Source: Methylovorus sp. MM2 (GTDB taxonomy: Bacteria; Pseudomonadota; Gammaproteobacteria; Burkholderiales; Methylophilaceae). From it: 64,000 bases of DNA. The notes under the pieces were generated by a model. It ran no database searches. It was given only the letters and a program-made list of their open reading frames with translations, and was not told the origin of the DNA. Position 1 is the stretch's first letter. The number at the start of each line of letters is the position of its first letter. A program made the position numbers and the translations under genes. The DNA lies in assembly GCF_001648895.1 (NCBI RefSeq), contig NZ_LXUF01000001.1, positions 1,285,726-1,349,725 on the forward strand, in the 5' to 3' direction. Shown one piece after another: positions 1-8,134 of the stretch.

Positions 1-678
1 GAGTACATTCGCCATGAGCCGCCTTTTGTAACGGCTTTCTGGCGTGGTGTAGGCCCAACCAGAAATTGCTTTGTCACCGAAAGTTTTATGGATGAACTTT
101 CTGTTGCAGCAAAAAAAGACCCCGTTGAATACAGGCGCGCATTGCTTAACGAATCACCACGTGCCAAGGCTGTACTTGAGCTTGCTGCAGAAAAAGCCGG
201 TTGGGGCACTCCTTTACCTGCTGTAAAGGGCGCTAAGGTTGGGCGCGGCGTCTCGGTATTATTCGCTTTTGGTAGCTATATCGCACAGGTGGCTGAGGTC
301 ACGGTATCGGCAGATAACGAAGTCACCATCAATCGCGTTGTCTGTGCCGTTGATTGCGGCATTGTCGTCAACCCTGATACGGTACAGGCGCAGATGGAAG
401 GCGGTATTATCTTTGGTGCAAGTGCAGCTTTATGGGGTGAAATCACGTTCAATAATGGCCGAGCCAATCAAAGTAACTTCCATAACTATCGTGTCGTGCG
501 GATGAATGAAGCGCCCAAGGTGGAGGTGTATGTTGTGCCAAGTACTGAAAGCCCGGGCGGTTTGGGTGAGCCAGGAACATCAGCTTTAATGCCTGCTGTA
601 GCCAATGCGGTATATGCAGCGACAGGAAAACGTATTCGTAAACTACCAATCGTAAGCACGTTGAAAACGATGATTTGA
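1..678 (+). CDS. Molybdopterin-binding hydroxylase subunit, C-terminal part (isoquinoline 1-oxidoreductase beta-like)
   Basis: The reading frame is open from the first base, so the gene begins outside the window and only the last 225 residues are here. The sequence resembles the large Mo-cofactor subunit of the xanthine dehydrogenase family, especially IorB-type aldehyde or isoquinoline oxidoreductases. It has a FWRGVG motif near the start, a DCGIVVNPD stretch and, close to the end, GGLGEPGTSAL, whose Glu is the family's active-site base. These enzymes hydroxylate aldehydes or N-heterocycles, usually with a small 2Fe-2S partner subunit, which is not visible here. The substrate cannot be told from sequence. 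The family call is firm; the subfamily is an inference. Confidence 0.85.
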   Translation, partial: EYIRHEPPFVTAFWRGVGPTRNCFVTESFMDELSVAAKKDPVEYRRALLNESPRAKAVLELAAEKAGWGTPLPAVKGAKVGRGVSVLFAFGSYIAQVAEVTVSADNEVTINRVVCAVDCGIVVNPDTVQAQMEGGIIFGASAALWGEITFNNGRANQSNFHNYRVVRMNEAPKVEVYVVPSTESPGGLGEPGTSALMPAVANAVYAATGKRIRKLPIVSTLKTMI

Positions 679-805
679 TAGATAACTAGTTTGTCCTACA
701 AGGAAATGTGTAAATATCCTACAACAAAATGTAAAAAAGAGTAATAATATGGTTACCAAGGTAATCTATTTATATTGGTTGTTTATATTTTTTAGGAGAA
801 TCACC

Positions 806-997
806 ATGAACTTTCCAAAGACAGACTATGTAAATGCTAAAAGATTATTAACTGGTGCACCAAACGGTTTTTCTACTTCTACTTATGCAAATGACAAAAG
901 GCTACTGAAAGCTTCATTTGAAGGTTTAGAGAAATCCAGTATCAGTTATGAAAAAGCGGAGTCAATCCACTCATTTGATACCCAAAAAGCTAGCTAA
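806..997 (+). CDS. Small protein of unknown function with an internal repeat (63 aa)
   Basis: The start at 806 follows an AGGAG ribosome-binding site at 794-798, which argues against the longer reading from 749. I do not recognise a family. The protein is polar, with no signal peptide or membrane segment. It carries a short motif twice: YVNAKRLLTG near residues 8-17 and YANDKRLLKA near residues 29-38. It stands alone between the hydroxylase subunit and a strong intrinsic terminator. The good Shine-Dalgarno site and the terminator just downstream make a real gene likely. Function unknown. Confidence 0.6.
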   Translation: MNFPKTDYVNAKRLLTGAPNGFSTSTYANDKRLLKASFEGLEKSSISYEKAESIHSFDTQKAS

Positions 998-1022
998 CAA
1001 AGCTGCTTAAATCTTTAAAGCG

Positions 1023-1057
1023 AAAAAGCCGAAACTCACCATGTTTCGGCTTTTTTC
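1023..1057 (+). terminator. Intrinsic terminator after the 63-aa gene
   Basis: The arms AAAAAGCCGAAAC and GTTTCGGCTTTTT are separated by TCACCAT and followed by T residues. The A-rich upstream arm allows it to work in both directions, so it may also end copZ transcription from the right. Confidence 0.85.
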
Positions 1058-1108
1058 ATTTGTAAACAAACAAATAATGCACAATATTAATCTTATATCG
1101 TAGGTATT

Positions 1109-1306
1109 TTAGGCAGCGACAGGATGGTAACCCGCATCACTAATCGCTTTCTTGATAACTTCCTGATTTTGACTGCTTGTTACCTTCACCAGCTTGCTCT
1201 GGGTATCTATATCTAGCGTAGCCGTTGGGTCTACCGCCTGAACGGACTGGGTAATGGCTTTTGCGCAATGCCCACATGTCATGTCATTCACTATAAAACT
1301 TAGCAT
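1109..1306 (-). CDS. copZ: CopZ-like copper chaperone (heavy-metal-associated domain)
   Basis: This is a 65-residue single-domain protein with the metal-binding motif MTCGHC at residues 9-14; C11 and C14 are the expected Cu(I) ligands. Length and motif fit the HMA/CopZ family of small cytoplasmic chaperones, which bind Cu(I) and pass it to a P-type ATPase. The gene is divergent from copA, about 130 bp away, and the gap holds a CueR-like dyad oriented towards copZ. A GGAG-type ribosome-binding site lies just before the ATG. The copper role is supported by the neighbour; the motif alone could bind other soft metals. Confidence 0.88.
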   Translation of the reverse strand: MLSFIVNDMTCGHCAKAITQSVQAVDPTATLDIDTQSKLVKVTSSQNQEVIKKAISDAGYHPVAA

Positions 1307-1329
1307 CTTTAATCTCCTTTAGTTGTCTT

Positions 1330-1365
1330 AGTATAGTCTCAAGCTTCCCATGGTGGTAAGGTCAA
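1330..1365 (-). promoter_or_regulatory. CueR/MerR-type promoter of copZ
   Basis: Read on the minus strand, TTGACC (1360-1365) and GAGACT (1335-1340) are separated by 19 bp, the stretched spacing typical of MerR-family promoters. The spacer contains an imperfect 21-bp dyad (1342-1362), ACCTTACC...GGGAAGCT, close to the CueR consensus ACCTTCC...GGAAGGT. An alternative -10, TATACT, lies at 1330-1335. CueR control is an inference; no regulator gene is in the window. Confidence 0.6.
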
Positions 1366-1435
1366 CATCTCGCTTTGCCTGAACTTGTAATGCTTAATAT
1401 TGAAATACTGGATCTTGCTTAAGGGTGAATGGGCT

Positions 1436-3676
1436 ATGGGAGTTGGTAAAAAGGATGATATGAATTCCGCTGTACTTAAAAACGCAACCGAGTTTGACTT
1501 TGCTATCGTTGGTATGACTTGCGCCTCGTGTGTGATGCGAGTTGAAAAAGCACTCTCAAAAGTACCAAATGTGAGTTCGGCAAGTGTCAATCTTGCTACT
1601 GAGCGAGCGCATGTTGTGCTATCAACCCCAACATCCAGTGAGTTACTACAAAAAGCAGTTGCCGATGCAGGGTATGAAGCAAGCTTAATCGAACCTGAGA
1701 TGAGACAAGCTACGGTCGTTGCGGATACCCAAGGATGGAAGGTCATCGTAGCCGCAGCTTTAACTGCGCCGCTATTTTTGCCCATGCTGTTTGGTATGGT
1801 ATTCAATTCACATTGGGCTTTATCCGGCGAATGGCAACTGTTATTGGCCACGCCCGTACAATTTTGGCTTGGCGCACGCTTCTACAAGGCGGGGTGGAAA
1901 GCCGCGATCAACCTTTCAGGCAATATGGATCTGCTTGTATCGATCGGCACCTCAGCGGCCTTTGGTCTCTCGGTATATTTGTTGACGCAACATAGCCATC
2001 ACCTCTACTTTGAAGCATCGGCCGCAGTTATTACCTTGGTGTTGCTGGGTAAGTGGCTTGAGCGTCGTGCTAAAACTCAAACCACAGAGGCTATTCGTGC
2101 GCTGCAATCTTTAAGGCCAGAGACTGCAATTATTCGTAAAAATGGTGTGGACAACGAAGTGCAGATCGCTAACGTAAATATGGGGGATATTGTCGTTATT
2201 CGGCCCGGCGAGCGCATACCCGTAGATGGCATCATCAAAGAAGGGCAAAGCTATATTGATGAATCGCTACTCACTGGTGAGAGTGATCCTGTAAAAAAAA
2301 CCGTAGGCGGCAAGGTGATCGGTGGCGCCATCAATCAAGATGGCTTGCTGCTGGTTGAAACAACCGCCATCGGTGTTGAAACAACCCTATCACGCATCGT
2401 TAGGCTCGTAGAGCAGGCACAGATCAGCAAGCCTGAGATACAACGCCTAGTAGACAAGATAAGTGCGGTATTTGTGCCGGTTGTGCTTGCGATAGCATTG
2501 ATTACATTCATTACGTGGGTCGTTATCAATGGTGATTGGGGGCAAGCCATTATTAACGCAGTCTCCGTATTAGTAATCGCTTGCCCATGTGCATTAGGCT
2601 TGGCAACGCCTACCGCAATCATGGCAGGCACTGGCGTTGCTGCAAGGCACGGCATATTGATCAAGAATGCCGATGTGCTTGAGCTGGCGCACCGCATTCA
2701 TTATGTTGCTTTTGATAAGACAGGCACACTTACAGAGGGCAAGCCGCTGGTGACTGATATCAAAACGAATGGCATGTCAGATGCGGAGCTAGTTAGCCTA
2801 GTGGCATCTGTTGAGCAGGGGAGTGCACATCCTCTGGCTGCAGCTGTTATGCAGTATATAAAAACACATGAAATCACTTATACAACGGCTAGCGATGTAA
2901 GCGCTGTAGCAGGAAATGGGGTGCGTGCCATGCTTGATGACCGCATCCTGTATTTTGGCAATGGTCGCTGGATGCAAACACTGGGATTATCGCTTGATAG
3001 CCTAGAACACAATGCCAAAACGCTTCAGCAGGCAGGGAGAACAGTTTCCTGGCTTGCAGAAGAGGTGGGGGGTTCCAAAAAGCTATTAGGCCTACTTGCA
3101 TTTGGGGATGCACTAAAACCTAGTGCAATAACGGCGGTTAGTCGCTTGCATGCGCTCGGCATTAAAGTGGTATTGATTACAGGTGATAATCCAAATAGTG
3201 CGGAGCGCGTAAAGACCAGTTTGGGAATTGATCAGGTATTCGCTGAGCAAACGCCTGAGAATAAAGCCCAGACTATTGCCACCCTGAAAAGTGGTGGCCA
3301 GTTGGTCGCCATGGTAGGTGATGGCATCAATGATGCACCAGCCTTAGCCTCTGCCGATGTTAGTTTCGCTATGTCATCTGGTACTGATGTCGCCATGCAT
3401 ACGGCTGCTGCGACACTTATGCGCTCAGATCCATCTCTTGTTGCTGACGCAATCGATATTTCACGCAGAACCTACAACAAGATTCAGCAGAATCTATTTT
3501 GGGCATTTCTTTATAATCTAATTGGCATTCCCTTAGCAGCAATGGGTTTGTTAAGCCCAGTGATTGCGGGCGCTGCTATGGCATTAAGCTCTGTCAGTGT
3601 CGTGACTAATGCACTGATGCTACGGCGTTGGAAGCCTTATCAATCCGTAGCATCAAAACCTACGGAAAAAGCATGA
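1436..3676 (+). CDS. copA: Copper-exporting P1B-type ATPase CopA
   Basis: Predicted 746-residue inner-membrane ATPase that pumps Cu(I) out of the cytoplasm. In order: one N-terminal HMA domain with GMTCASC (residues 26-32), paired membrane helices, an actuator domain with TGES, the transmembrane CPC motif in [11 protein letters not shown] (about residue 382), the phosphorylated Asp in DKTGTLTEG (about 426), an HP motif (SAHPLAAAV), GDGINDAP (about 627) and final helices. CPC together with the HMA motif marks the Cu+/Ag+ subgroup. The start at 1436 has AAGGG ten bases upstream; a TTG at 1400 would add 12 residues without a better site. It is divergent from copZ, its likely copper donor. Confidence 0.93.
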   Translation: MGVGKKDDMNSAVLKNATEFDFAIVGMTCASCVMRVEKALSKVPNVSSASVNLATERAHVVLSTPTSSELLQKAVADAGYEASLIEPEMRQATVVADTQGWKVIVAAALTAPLFLPMLFGMVFNSHWALSGEWQLLLATPVQFWLGARFYKAGWKAAINLSGNMDLLVSIGTSAAFGLSVYLLTQHSHHLYFEASAAVITLVLLGKWLERRAKTQTTEAIRALQSLRPETAIIRKNGVDNEVQIANVNMGDIVVIRPGERIPVDGIIKEGQSYIDESLLTGESDPVKKTVGGKVIGGAINQDGLLLVETTAIGVETTLSRIVRLVEQAQISKPEIQRLVDKISAVFVPVVLAIALITFITWVVINGDWGQAIINAVSVLVIACPCALGLATPTAIMAGTGVAARHGILIKNADVLELAHRIHYVAFDKTGTLTEGKPLVTDIKTNGMSDAELVSLVASVEQGSAHPLAAAVMQYIKTHEITYTTASDVSAVAGNGVRAMLDDRILYFGNGRWMQTLGLSLDSLEHNAKTLQQAGRTVSWLAEEVGGSKKLLGLLAFGDALKPSAITAVSRLHALGIKVVLITGDNPNSAERVKTSLGIDQVFAEQTPENKAQTIATLKSGGQLVAMVGDGINDAPALASADVSFAMSSGTDVAMHTAAATLMRSDPSLVADAIDISRRTYNKIQQNLFWAFLYNLIGIPLAAMGLLSPVIAGAAMALSSVSVVTNALMLRRWKPYQSVASKPTEKA

Positions 3677-3723
3677 TGGCAAGTTTACCAAATCTCATGA
3701 TCGAGATAGTTAGCCAATACGGC

Positions 3724-3963
3724 TCAAAGTGAGATGCGTTTAGCTCCACGGCGTTTTTCTGGGGCGTAGATTCCATCATCTGCCGTATTGATTTTTATGC
3801 GCTGAACCCCTTGTTGATCAGCGAGTGGGGAATTCAGTTCCTGCAGAATTTTCAACGCTGTGGGGTTAATCTCAGTGGCTGGAGGTTCTGGATGTGCAGG
3901 TTCTTTATTGCATCCACCAAGAAATATACTCAATAGAACGATCACCATCACTAGTTTTATCAT
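3724..3963 (-). CDS. Small predicted lipoprotein
   Basis: A 79-residue protein starting with a hydrophobic signal and a lipobox, IFLGGC, with the acylated Cys at residue 18. The mature part (about 60 residues) is Pro-rich at first and basic at the end (EKRRGAKR). I recognise no domain. The lipobox predicts export and lipid anchoring in an envelope membrane. It faces copA tail to tail, with about 47 bp between the stops, and is not obviously part of the copper system. Confidence 0.7.
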   Translation of the reverse strand: MIKLVMVIVLLSIFLGGCNKEPAHPEPPATEINPTALKILQELNSPLADQQGVQRIKINTADDGIYAPEKRRGAKRISL

Positions 3964-4225
3964 TTTTAGCCACCGTATCCCTTATGCCAATAAATATTAA
4001 TCGGCTTGTTTTAAATGAACCGCTTGATAGGCATCATATAAAAACCATGGCTATATACAGAGAGATAGAGGGCTGATTATCGTGTAAGAATTATCTGGCA
4101 TTTCACATACAAACCCAGTGCCAATAAGGCTTTCTATTTTTTTGATAACACTTGGCTAAATCAGGATATGAACTTTACTGACTAATTGCTAATCGTAAAG
4201 TTAAAGCAATCAATAGGAGAGGGTA

Positions 4226-4429
4226 ATGAGATTTTTATTAGCTATATTAGTGCCATGGTTCGCGTTCTACACAATGGGGAAAACAATCCCGTCAGTCATT
4301 ACTTTGATACTTCAGCTCACATTAATAGGCTGGATTCCCGCAGCGATCTGGGCTCTGTATGCAGTAAGTAACAAAAGTGATGAAAGAATACACAAGAAAA
4401 TATCCAAGCAAAACAATGAACCTGCTTGA
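4226..4429 (+). CDS. YqaE/Pmp3-family small membrane protein
   Basis: A 67-residue protein with two hydrophobic helices (about residues 3-20 and 24-46) and a hydrophilic Lys-rich tail. The pattern FLLAILVPWFAFYTMGK...IGWIPAAIWALY fits the Pmp3/YqaE (UPF0057) family of stress-related small membrane proteins in bacteria, fungi and plants. The ATG at 4226 is preceded by AGGAGAGGG. Its molecular job is unknown; family members affect membrane potential or salt tolerance. It appears to be a single-gene unit ending in the hairpin at 4443-4464. Confidence 0.85.
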   Translation: MRFLLAILVPWFAFYTMGKTIPSVITLILQLTLIGWIPAAIWALYAVSNKSDERIHKKISKQNNEPA

Positions 4430-4442
4430 ATAGCCTAAATTG

Positions 4443-4464
4443 AAGAGGCTTTATGCCGCCTCTT
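4443..4464 (+). terminator. Hairpin after the YqaE-like gene, possible weak terminator
   Basis: The arms AAGAGGC (4443-4449) and GCCTCTT (4458-4464) are perfect inverted repeats separated by 8 nt. No T-run follows, so termination is uncertain. Confidence 0.4.
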
Positions 4465-4516
4465 GATACTATTTGTGCTTCAGGAAGCATTGCGGGCTGC
4501 CAGTCAGTGGTGCTTT

Positions 4517-5302
4517 ATGCCAGCTCAAGAAAATGGTCATGCTGTGCGAAAACTCATGAAAATCCCCTTGTCATTTACGCTTGAGGATTCGCCGCCATCA
4601 AATAAGTTTTCTTATAACGAAGCCGAGACTACTAGGGTGTTGAAAGATGTCAAGGAAGCTCAAGCTAAGCTATATTCAAAAAATGTAGCTATTGAGAAAC
4701 AGATTGTAGATTTGGACGTGCCTCAGATATATGCTGCTTCAAGTCTTGCGACAAAAATGGGACGTAACGCATCCAAGAAAAAATTAGAGTCCTTACGTGC
4801 CTTGTCAAAGCAGGCAAACGATGCCACAAACGACTACCTCAATGAGCTTATTCTTAAGAGTAAATCGTCCTCTGACATTTCTATTGAAGAAAAAGAAAGA
4901 TTTGAAGCAGCTCTCAAAGAGCTCAGCAAACCATTGTTTAAGTTATTGTTCGACTCCTATGTTAATCAGGTCAATATAATTAACTCATCCATTTCATTGA
5001 TTTCATTTTGCGAAAAGAACTCTAGCAAAATGAAGGTAGTTGATTTGGAGTTAGCAATTCTGGATGAAGATGTCCAAGAAGGTTTCGAAGAGATATTCCA
5101 ACAAATTGTAGATCTCACTGATAAACAAGAGGAACTTGAAAAAGCTATTACAGAGTTTTCTACAAATTTCCAAAATATAGGCAATGCAGAATTTGATACA
5201 GACTCATCTCCTGCTGATCTAAGGCAGGCTTGGAATGAGATTAAGGAAATGAGCAAACAAGCGGATGAGCAATCCAAGTTAATTAATGAAGCCTCTCATT
5301 AA
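4517..5302 (+). CDS. Hypothetical coiled-coil protein (about 261 aa)
   Basis: I recognise no family. The protein is acidic, rich in Glu, Lys, Ser and Leu, and mostly predicted helical with heptad-like runs (for example around residues 35-70 and 195-260). It has no signal peptide or membrane helix. Starts at 4517 (ATG) or 4556 (ATG, giving MKIPLSFTLED) are both possible; neither has a clear ribosome-binding site, and a TTG at 4463 lies inside the hairpin of the previous gene. The next gene is more than 600 bp away, so this is an isolated gene. Its A/T- and Ser-rich codon use differs a little from its neighbours, which might mean it was acquired. Function unknown. Confidence 0.6.
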   Translation: MPAQENGHAVRKLMKIPLSFTLEDSPPSNKFSYNEAETTRVLKDVKEAQAKLYSKNVAIEKQIVDLDVPQIYAASSLATKMGRNASKKKLESLRALSKQANDATNDYLNELILKSKSSSDISIEEKERFEAALKELSKPLFKLLFDSYVNQVNIINSSISLISFCEKNSSKMKVVDLELAILDEDVQEGFEEIFQQIVDLTDKQEELEKAITEFSTNFQNIGNAEFDTDSSPADLRQAWNEIKEMSKQADEQSKLINEASH

Positions 5303-5530
5303 GATTGCCGAGTGAGTAAGTTTAATAATCCCATGAGAATAGACCCAGCCGTGTGACGCATCCCGTGCGCAGGTGCAGCAATATATTGGTTAATTTATAC
5401 TTCAGAGTCAGTATCCCTGAAGTCTGATCCTATTTGCAGTTTCCCTAAATATATCTTTCAGTATGAGATGAACGGCTGCCCTAGTTAAAGGGCGATGTGC
5501 TTTTCCAATAGGTAACCACGTCTTGAATAC
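5303..5530. other. Non-coding stretch without recognised features
   Basis: This is the promoter-distal half of the 645-bp gap upstream of nrtA. I see no convincing ORF, RNA gene or repeat in it. The next 150 bp hold a possible NtrC half-site and the sigma-54 promoter. Confidence 0.5.
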
Positions 5531-5534
5531 ATGA

Positions 5535-5551
5535 CAATCCCTAATGGTGCA
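5535..5551 (-). promoter_or_regulatory. Possible NtrC half-site upstream of nrtA
   Basis: On the minus strand this reads TGCACCATTAGGGATTG. The first seven bases match one arm of the NtrC dyad (TGCACC-N5-GGTGCA), but the second arm is poor. It lies about 140 bp upstream of the predicted start site, a normal enhancer distance. Weak support on its own. Confidence 0.3.
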
Positions 5552-5658
5552 CTATTGCCCCAAACATGTGCCCATTCTAATAAAAAAACATTCAATTGTT
5601 TTTCTTTAAGTATATTAATTCATTTAATATCAATCCGTTAATTCACGATTATATTATT

Positions 5659-5674
5659 TGGCATATTCGTTGCT
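5659..5674 (+). promoter_or_regulatory. Sigma-54 promoter of the nitrate assimilation operon
   Basis: TGGCAT-N5-TTGCT matches the -24/-12 consensus TGGCAC-N5-TTGCA. The invariant GG (5660-5661) and GC (5672-5673) are exactly 10 bp apart. Transcription would start near 5685, giving a leader of about 260 nt before nrtA. This predicts control by nitrogen status through NtrC, as in other nas operons. Confidence 0.75.
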
Positions 5675-5759
5675 TTATTGAACTTAGAATCGTTGTAACT
5701 TCATAAAGTCTAACCTCTGATGAAGTGTTAGCAGAAATTAAAAGGGTAATCACTTAAGA

Positions 5760-5773
5760 CAGCAAAGTGGCTG
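5760..5773 (+). promoter_or_regulatory. Hexaloop hairpin A
   Basis: Stem CAGC/GCTG closes the six-base loop AAAGTG (5764-5769), with A1 and G4 as in ANTAR target loops. Confidence 0.65.
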
Positions 5774-5784
5774 CATTGAGTGAG

Positions 5785-5820
5785 TCTTACATCAGTCCAA
5801 AGGCGGATTTAGATGTAAGA
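5785..5820 (+). promoter_or_regulatory. Hexaloop hairpin B
   Basis: A long stem (TCTTACATC with GATGTAAGA, then AGTCC with GGATT including one G-U pair, and a two-base TA bulge) closes loop AAAGGC (5799-5804). A1 and G4 are present. It is the most stable of the three. Confidence 0.7.
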
Positions 5821-5849
5821 AAATAAATATTGGGTAATTAAGACCCAGC

Positions 5850-5863
5850 GGACAAAGGCGTCC
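5850..5863 (+). promoter_or_regulatory. Hexaloop hairpin C overlapping the terminator
   Basis: Stem GGAC/GTCC closes loop AAAGGC (5854-5859), the same loop as hairpin B. Bases 5854-5863 are also the 5' arm of the terminator stem, so hairpin C and the terminator cannot form together. This is the arrangement expected of an ANTAR antitermination switch. Confidence 0.65.
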
Positions 5864-5912
5864 TTGCACATGGAATCAAATCCATGCGCAGGACGCCTTT
5901 TTTATTTATTTT
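5854..5912 (+). terminator. Attenuator terminator in the nrtA leader
   Basis: AAAGGCGTCC (5854-5863) pairs with GGACGCCTTT (5891-5900), continued by TGC/GCA and CATGGA/TCCATG around the loop ATCAAA. A long T-rich run follows. It lies upstream of nrtA and downstream of the promoter, so it must act as an attenuator. Confidence 0.85.
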
Positions 5913-5947
5913 TTTCATATGTAGTTAACGTTAGTCAGGAGCTATAA

Positions 5948-7231
5948 ATGAGTATTGATGACAAGAAACCAAACGAAAATGTCGATAGTGGTCGCCGTAA
6001 CTTTTTCCGGTTTAGTGCTGGAGTAGCAAGTGCAGTAGGTGCTGCGACTTTGTTAGGCATCATGCCGGATAAACTGAATCCTCATGCATGGGCGGCAGGC
6101 ACCGATACTCCCGAGATCACCGAAGTGAAGGTCGGTTTTATACCACTGACTGACTGTGCTCCCATCGTTGTAGCGGCTGAGATGGGTTTTGATAAGAAGT
6201 ATGGGATCAAGATCATTCCTTCTAAAGAAGCTTCTTGGGCAGGTGTTCGGGATAAAGTAGTCAATGGTGAGCTTCATGCGGCCCATATCCTTTATGGTTT
6301 AGTGTATGGCGTGCAGTTGGGCATTGGCGGTCAACAAAAAGACATGGCTGTCTTGATGGGGCTTAATAACAATGGCCAAGGTATCACGCTTGCAAATCAA
6401 TTGAAGGATAAAGGTGTTACAGGTGGCGCCACACTCAAGCGCCTTTTAGATAACGAGAATCGAGATTACACCTTTGCGCAGACGTTCCCGACAGGAACGC
6501 ATGCAATGTGGCTTTATTACTGGCTTGCCAGTTACGGTATCAATCCGCTTAAAGATGTAAAAACGATCGTTGTTCCACCACCGCAAATGGTTGCCAATAT
6601 GCGTATCGGCAACATGGATGGATACTGTGTAGGTGAGCCTTGGAATGCTCGCGCTATCTACGATAAGGTGGGTTTTACTGCAGCTACTACACAAGATATC
6701 TGGGTAGATCATCCTGAAAAAGTCTTAGGCACGACGGCTGACTTTATTGCTAAAAACCCTAATACAGCATTAGCTCTAACAAAGGCAATCCTTGAGGCAT
6801 GTCGATACATCGATGCGGCAGCTAATCGCCCCGTAGTCGCAAAACTAATTGCCGGAAAAGCGTACGTCAATGCTCCTGAAGAAGTTATCGAAGGTCGTTT
6901 CTTAGGCCATTACGACAATGGTCTCGGTAAAAAATGGGAAGATCCTAACTACATGAAGTTCTTCAATGATGGGAAAGTCAATTTCCCATATCTGTCGGAT
7001 GGTATGTGGTTCCTTACACAGCATAAACGCTGGGGACTGCTTAAGTCTGACCCTGATTACCTTGCTGTTGCGAAGAAGGTCAATCGTATCGATATCTATA
7101 CGGAGGCCGCCAAGTCTCTAGGTATTAGTGTGCCTACCGATCCTATGAGATCTAGCAAACTGATCGACGGCACAGTATGGGATGGAAAAGACCCTAAGGC
7201 TTATGCCGCTGCATTCAAGATCAAGGCTTGA
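5948..7231 (+). CDS. nrtA: NrtA, nitrate-binding protein of the ABC importer
   Basis: A 427-residue substrate-binding protein of the NrtA/CmpA family, which captures nitrate in the periplasm for the NrtB/NrtD transporter. The N-terminus has a twin-arginine signal (RR at 16-17 in SGRRNFFRFS, then a hydrophobic stretch and an Ala-rich region ending AWA), so it is probably exported folded by Tat. The mature part starts EITEVKVGFIPLTDCAPIVVA, typical of the family. An AGGAG site at 5937-5941 precedes the ATG. First gene of the operon, behind the sigma-54 promoter and attenuator, and followed 33 bp later by nrtB. Bicarbonate (CmpA) specificity is unlikely because of the nitrate genes around it. 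Confidence 0.92.
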   Translation: MSIDDKKPNENVDSGRRNFFRFSAGVASAVGAATLLGIMPDKLNPHAWAAGTDTPEITEVKVGFIPLTDCAPIVVAAEMGFDKKYGIKIIPSKEASWAGVRDKVVNGELHAAHILYGLVYGVQLGIGGQQKDMAVLMGLNNNGQGITLANQLKDKGVTGGATLKRLLDNENRDYTFAQTFPTGTHAMWLYYWLASYGINPLKDVKTIVVPPPQMVANMRIGNMDGYCVGEPWNARAIYDKVGFTAATTQDIWVDHPEKVLGTTADFIAKNPNTALALTKAILEACRYIDAAANRPVVAKLIAGKAYVNAPEEVIEGRFLGHYDNGLGKKWEDPNYMKFFNDGKVNFPYLSDGMWFLTQHKRWGLLKSDPDYLAVAKKVNRIDIYTEAAKSLGISVPTDPMRSSKLIDGTVWDGKDPKAYAAAFKIKA

Positions 7232-7264
7232 TCAGAGTCCTAGACCTTTACTAAGGAAACGAGA

Positions 7265-8122
7265 ATGAGCGCTACAACGGCAATCAATGAAAGTATCAAC
7301 GCGATGACAAAACAAACCAGCAAAGCAGGCGGTATCGGCGCGAAAGCCACGCAGATATCACGAGATTTCTTTCAATGGCTCTTACCACCCTTGTTTGGGA
7401 TGATGATGCTGATCTCGGTTTGGATCGTTATCTCATATCAGTCACCAAATCTTCCAGGGCCTTTACCCACTTGGCACTCTGCGGTTGAGCTCTTCAGTGA
7501 TCCTTTTTACAGAAATAGCCTGAACGACCAAGGGATAGGTTGGAACATATTGGCTTCACTTGAGCGAGTGGGCTTGGGTTTCAGTTTGGCTGCATTAGTA
7601 GGTATTCCCCTAGGATTTATCATCGGACGATTCCAATTCATGTCTCGCATGGCCGCTCCAATCATTGGCATTCTTCGTCCAGTCTCTCCTTTAGCTTGGC
7701 TGCCTATCGGATTGCTTGTATTCAAGGCGGCTAATCCAGCTGCGATATGGGTGATCTTCATATCGGCTATCTGGCCAATGATCATCAATACAGCAGTCGG
7801 CGTGAGCAAGGTTCCACAGGACTACATGAATGTCGCACGTGTGTTGAATCTATCCGAATGGAAGATCGTTACCAAGATCCTATTTCCTTTCGTTCTCCCT
7901 TACATGATGACAGGCGTCAGGCTCTCTATCGGTGTGGCTTGGTTAGTTATCGTTGCCGCAGAAATGTTAACAGGCGGGGTAGGTATCGGTTTCTGGGTCT
8001 GGGATGAATGGAACAATCTGAATGTTGAGCACATCATCATCGCAATCTTTGTCGTGGGTATCGTAGGCCTAGCGCTTGAACTGGTACTGACATCGATTGC
8101 TAAAAAATTCAGCTACGAATAA
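7265..8122 (+). CDS. nrtB: NrtB, nitrate ABC transporter permease
   Basis: A 285-residue inner-membrane permease of the binding-protein-dependent (SsuC/NrtB) class. It has about six membrane helices, the first at residues 40-58, and the cytoplasmic EAA-like loop around ISAIWPMIINTAVGVSKVPQDYMNVARVL, which contacts the ATPase. An AAGGA site precedes the ATG. It lies between nrtA and nrtD with short gaps (33 and 12 bp), so one transcript is likely. It forms the nitrate channel. Confidence 0.92.
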   Translation: MSATTAINESINAMTKQTSKAGGIGAKATQISRDFFQWLLPPLFGMMMLISVWIVISYQSPNLPGPLPTWHSAVELFSDPFYRNSLNDQGIGWNILASLERVGLGFSLAALVGIPLGFIIGRFQFMSRMAAPIIGILRPVSPLAWLPIGLLVFKAANPAAIWVIFISAIWPMIINTAVGVSKVPQDYMNVARVLNLSEWKIVTKILFPFVLPYMMTGVRLSIGVAWLVIVAAEMLTGGVGIGFWVWDEWNNLNVEHIIIAIFVVGIVGLALELVLTSIAKKFSYE

Positions 8123-8134
8123 GGAAATCTAATC

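Larger units (their letters stand above)
5685..5947 (+). ncRNA. nrtA leader RNA with ANTAR-type hexaloop hairpins and attenuator
   Basis: This is the untranslated leader predicted between the sigma-54 start and the nrtA ATG. It contains hairpins A (5760-5773), B (5785-5820) and C (5850-5863), each closed by a six-base loop with A at position 1 and G at position 4, the signature read by ANTAR-domain antiterminators such as NasR and EutV. A small hairpin, TGGGT/ACCCA, lies at 5831-5847. The leader ends in an intrinsic terminator whose 5' arm is shared with hairpin C. nasR, encoding a nitrate-sensing ANTAR protein, lies at the end of the same cluster. Inferred mechanism: nitrate-bound NasR stabilises the hexaloops, prevents the terminator and lets transcription proceed. 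Confidence 0.75.

Noticed and set aside
1339-1851. Long open frame opposite copA
   Set aside because: It lies antisense to the strongly conserved copA gene, has Ser/Thr/Ala-rich composition typical of a shadow frame and shows no ribosome-binding site.
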